DNA of 6,718 nt from an uncultured bacterium (GTDB taxonomy: Bacteria; Pseudomonadota; Gammaproteobacteria; Burkholderiales; Burkholderiaceae_E). Under the pieces are notes generated by a model. The model did not search any database, had not been told where the DNA came from, and saw nothing but the letters and a program-made list of their open reading frames with translations. The position numbers and the translations under genes were made by a program. Of the stretch, positions 6,261 to 6,718 are shown one piece after another (within the stretch, counting starts at the first letter, position 1; each line of letters begins with the position of its first letter). The stretch spans positions 1-6,718 of the forward strand of contig CAIPGD010000510.1 in assembly GCA_903864485.1 (NCBI GenBank), given 5' to 3'.

Positions 6261-6530
6261 ATGGAAAGCCTGTATTTGCTGATTCCGCTGTCGGTCGTTC
6301 TGGTGTTCGGCATCTTGCTGGTTTTCGCCTGGTCACTCGGAAATGGTCAGTTCGACGATCTCGAAGCTCAAGGACGCAGGGTTGTGGACGACGACGACAG
6401 TCCCCAGAGCGATGCTGCCACATCGACATCGAAGGCCGCCACATCGACATCGAAGGCCGCCACATCGATATCCGAGACCGCCAAATCGACCCCCGACAGC
6501 GGCCATCACGCCAAATCATCGAAACCTTGA
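6261..6530 (+). CDS. ccoS: cbb3-type cytochrome oxidase assembly protein CcoS
   Basis: The 89-residue product starts with one membrane helix (about residues 4-27, LYLLIPLSVVLVFGILLVFA) followed by the CcoS signature WSLGNGQFDDLEAQGRRVVDDDD (25-47). CcoS is a small inner-membrane protein needed to obtain an active cbb3 oxidase, probably at heme or copper insertion. The start at 6261 fits the family's usual N-terminus even though no Shine-Dalgarno precedes it. After the conserved part there is a low-complexity tail of about 40 residues rich in Ala, Thr, Ser and Lys, made by in-frame 21-bp repeats, which makes it longer than typical CcoS. The stop codon lies inside an Anr/FNR-type box, and ccoN follows 67 bases downstream. 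Confidence 0.93.
   Translation: MESLYLLIPLSVVLVFGILLVFAWSLGNGQFDDLEAQGRRVVDDDDSPQSDAATSTSKAATSTSKAATSISETAKSTPDSGHHAKSSKP
6414..6497 (+). repeat. In-frame 21-bp tandem repeats in the ccoS tail
   Basis: Three clear units (6414, 6435, 6456) and a degenerate fourth (6477) encode AATSTSK, AATSTSK, AATSISE and TAKSTPD, residues 52-79 of CcoS. The first two units differ at a single base. The repeat keeps the frame, so copy-number change would lengthen or shorten the tail without breaking the gene. Confidence 0.9.
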
Positions 6531-6540
6531 TCCACATCAA
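6527..6540 (+). promoter_or_regulatory. Perfect Anr/FNR-type box upstream of ccoN
   Basis: TTGAT-CCAC-ATCAA matches all 10 defined bases of the Anr/FNR consensus as a perfect dyad. It overlaps the ccoS stop (TGA 6528-6530). Placed at -41.5 it predicts transcription from about 6575, with a weak -10-like GATGAA at 6563-6568, 23 bases before the ccoN ATG. This would give ccoN its own low-oxygen promoter in addition to read-through. Confidence 0.85.
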
Positions 6541-6583
6541 ACACCCCCCAATCCATCGGGATGATGAACAAGCACGAGTCATG

Positions 6584-6589
6584 AAGGAA
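6584..6589 (+). promoter_or_regulatory. Ribosome-binding site of ccoN
   Basis: AAGGAA lies 8 bases before the ATG at 6598 and supports that start. An ATG at 6581 ends after four codons and the ATG at 6602 is out of frame. Confidence 0.6.
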
Positions 6590-6597
6590 CTGTGAAG

Positions 6598-6718
6598 ATG
6601 CATGCTTCGGCCGCTCTCGGCGCCACTGGCGGTATTGGCTCCACCCGAACCACAGACTTTTATCAGTACGATGTCGTACGCCTTTTCGCGCTCGCCGCGG
6701 TTCTGTGGGGCGTGGTCG
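6598..6718 (+). CDS. ccoN: cbb3-type cytochrome c oxidase subunit I CcoN (5' end only)
   Basis: Forty codons are visible before the right edge, with no stop: a short tail of about 20 residues, then YQYDVVRLFALAAVLWGVV (22-40), the start of the first membrane helix. Tyr-Asp followed by VVR-F, and the W-G-V-V pattern, are typical of the CcoN N-terminus. CcoN carries heme b and the heme b3-CuB site that reduces oxygen to water in the inner membrane. The metal ligands lie outside the window. The call rests on this motif and on the ccoI-ccoS context; ccoO, ccoQ and ccoP would be expected beyond the edge. Confidence 0.85.
   Translation, partial: MHASAALGATGGIGSTRTTDFYQYDVVRLFALAAVLWGVV

Overview
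This window looks like part of a proteobacterial chromosome, most likely gamma- or betaproteobacterial. The evidence is a moderately high G+C content, Anr/FNR-type operators (TTGAY-N4-ATCAA), and assembly genes for a cbb3-type cytochrome oxidase placed in the order ccoI-ccoS-ccoN. No marker gene fixes the genus.

Layout. (1) Positions 1-2311, minus strand: one long open frame running off the left edge. It encodes a class III adenylyl cyclase like mammalian soluble adenylyl cyclase, with tandem C1 and C2 cyclase domains followed by a degenerate STAND/AAA-type NTPase region. (2) Positions 2312-3311: a 1-kb divergent intergenic region with no convincing gene. It holds three copies of a long imperfect palindrome, each with an array of short tandem repeats on the same side of its core. 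Two copies are near-identical direct repeats; the third is inverted, and its arms have diverged while its core and fold are kept. At its right end lies an Anr/FNR-type box. (3) Positions 3312-6718, plus strand: an apparent operon. It starts with a small 2-oxoglutarate/Fe(II) oxygenase-like gene that overlaps ccoI (Cu+-exporting P1B-ATPase) by one base. ccoS follows after a gap of 37 bases, then the start of ccoN, the catalytic subunit of the oxidase. A second, perfect Anr/FNR-type box overlaps the ccoS stop codon and is well placed to drive ccoN.

How the genes work together. CcoI is expected to move copper to the periplasm for the CuB site of CcoN, CcoS takes part in cofactor insertion and maturation, and CcoN is the heme-copper oxygen-reducing subunit. 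The Anr-type boxes imply induction at low oxygen. The oxygenase gene leads the operon, is under the same apparent control and is placed for translational coupling to ccoI, so an O2-dependent hydroxylase may have a role in oxidase assembly or its regulation (inference). The cyclase points the other way and its relation to the operon is unknown.

The most unusual parts are the palindrome/tandem-repeat islands, the oxygenase-ccoI coupling, and a ccoI-ccoS gap made entirely of four 10-bp repeats without a Shine-Dalgarno sequence.
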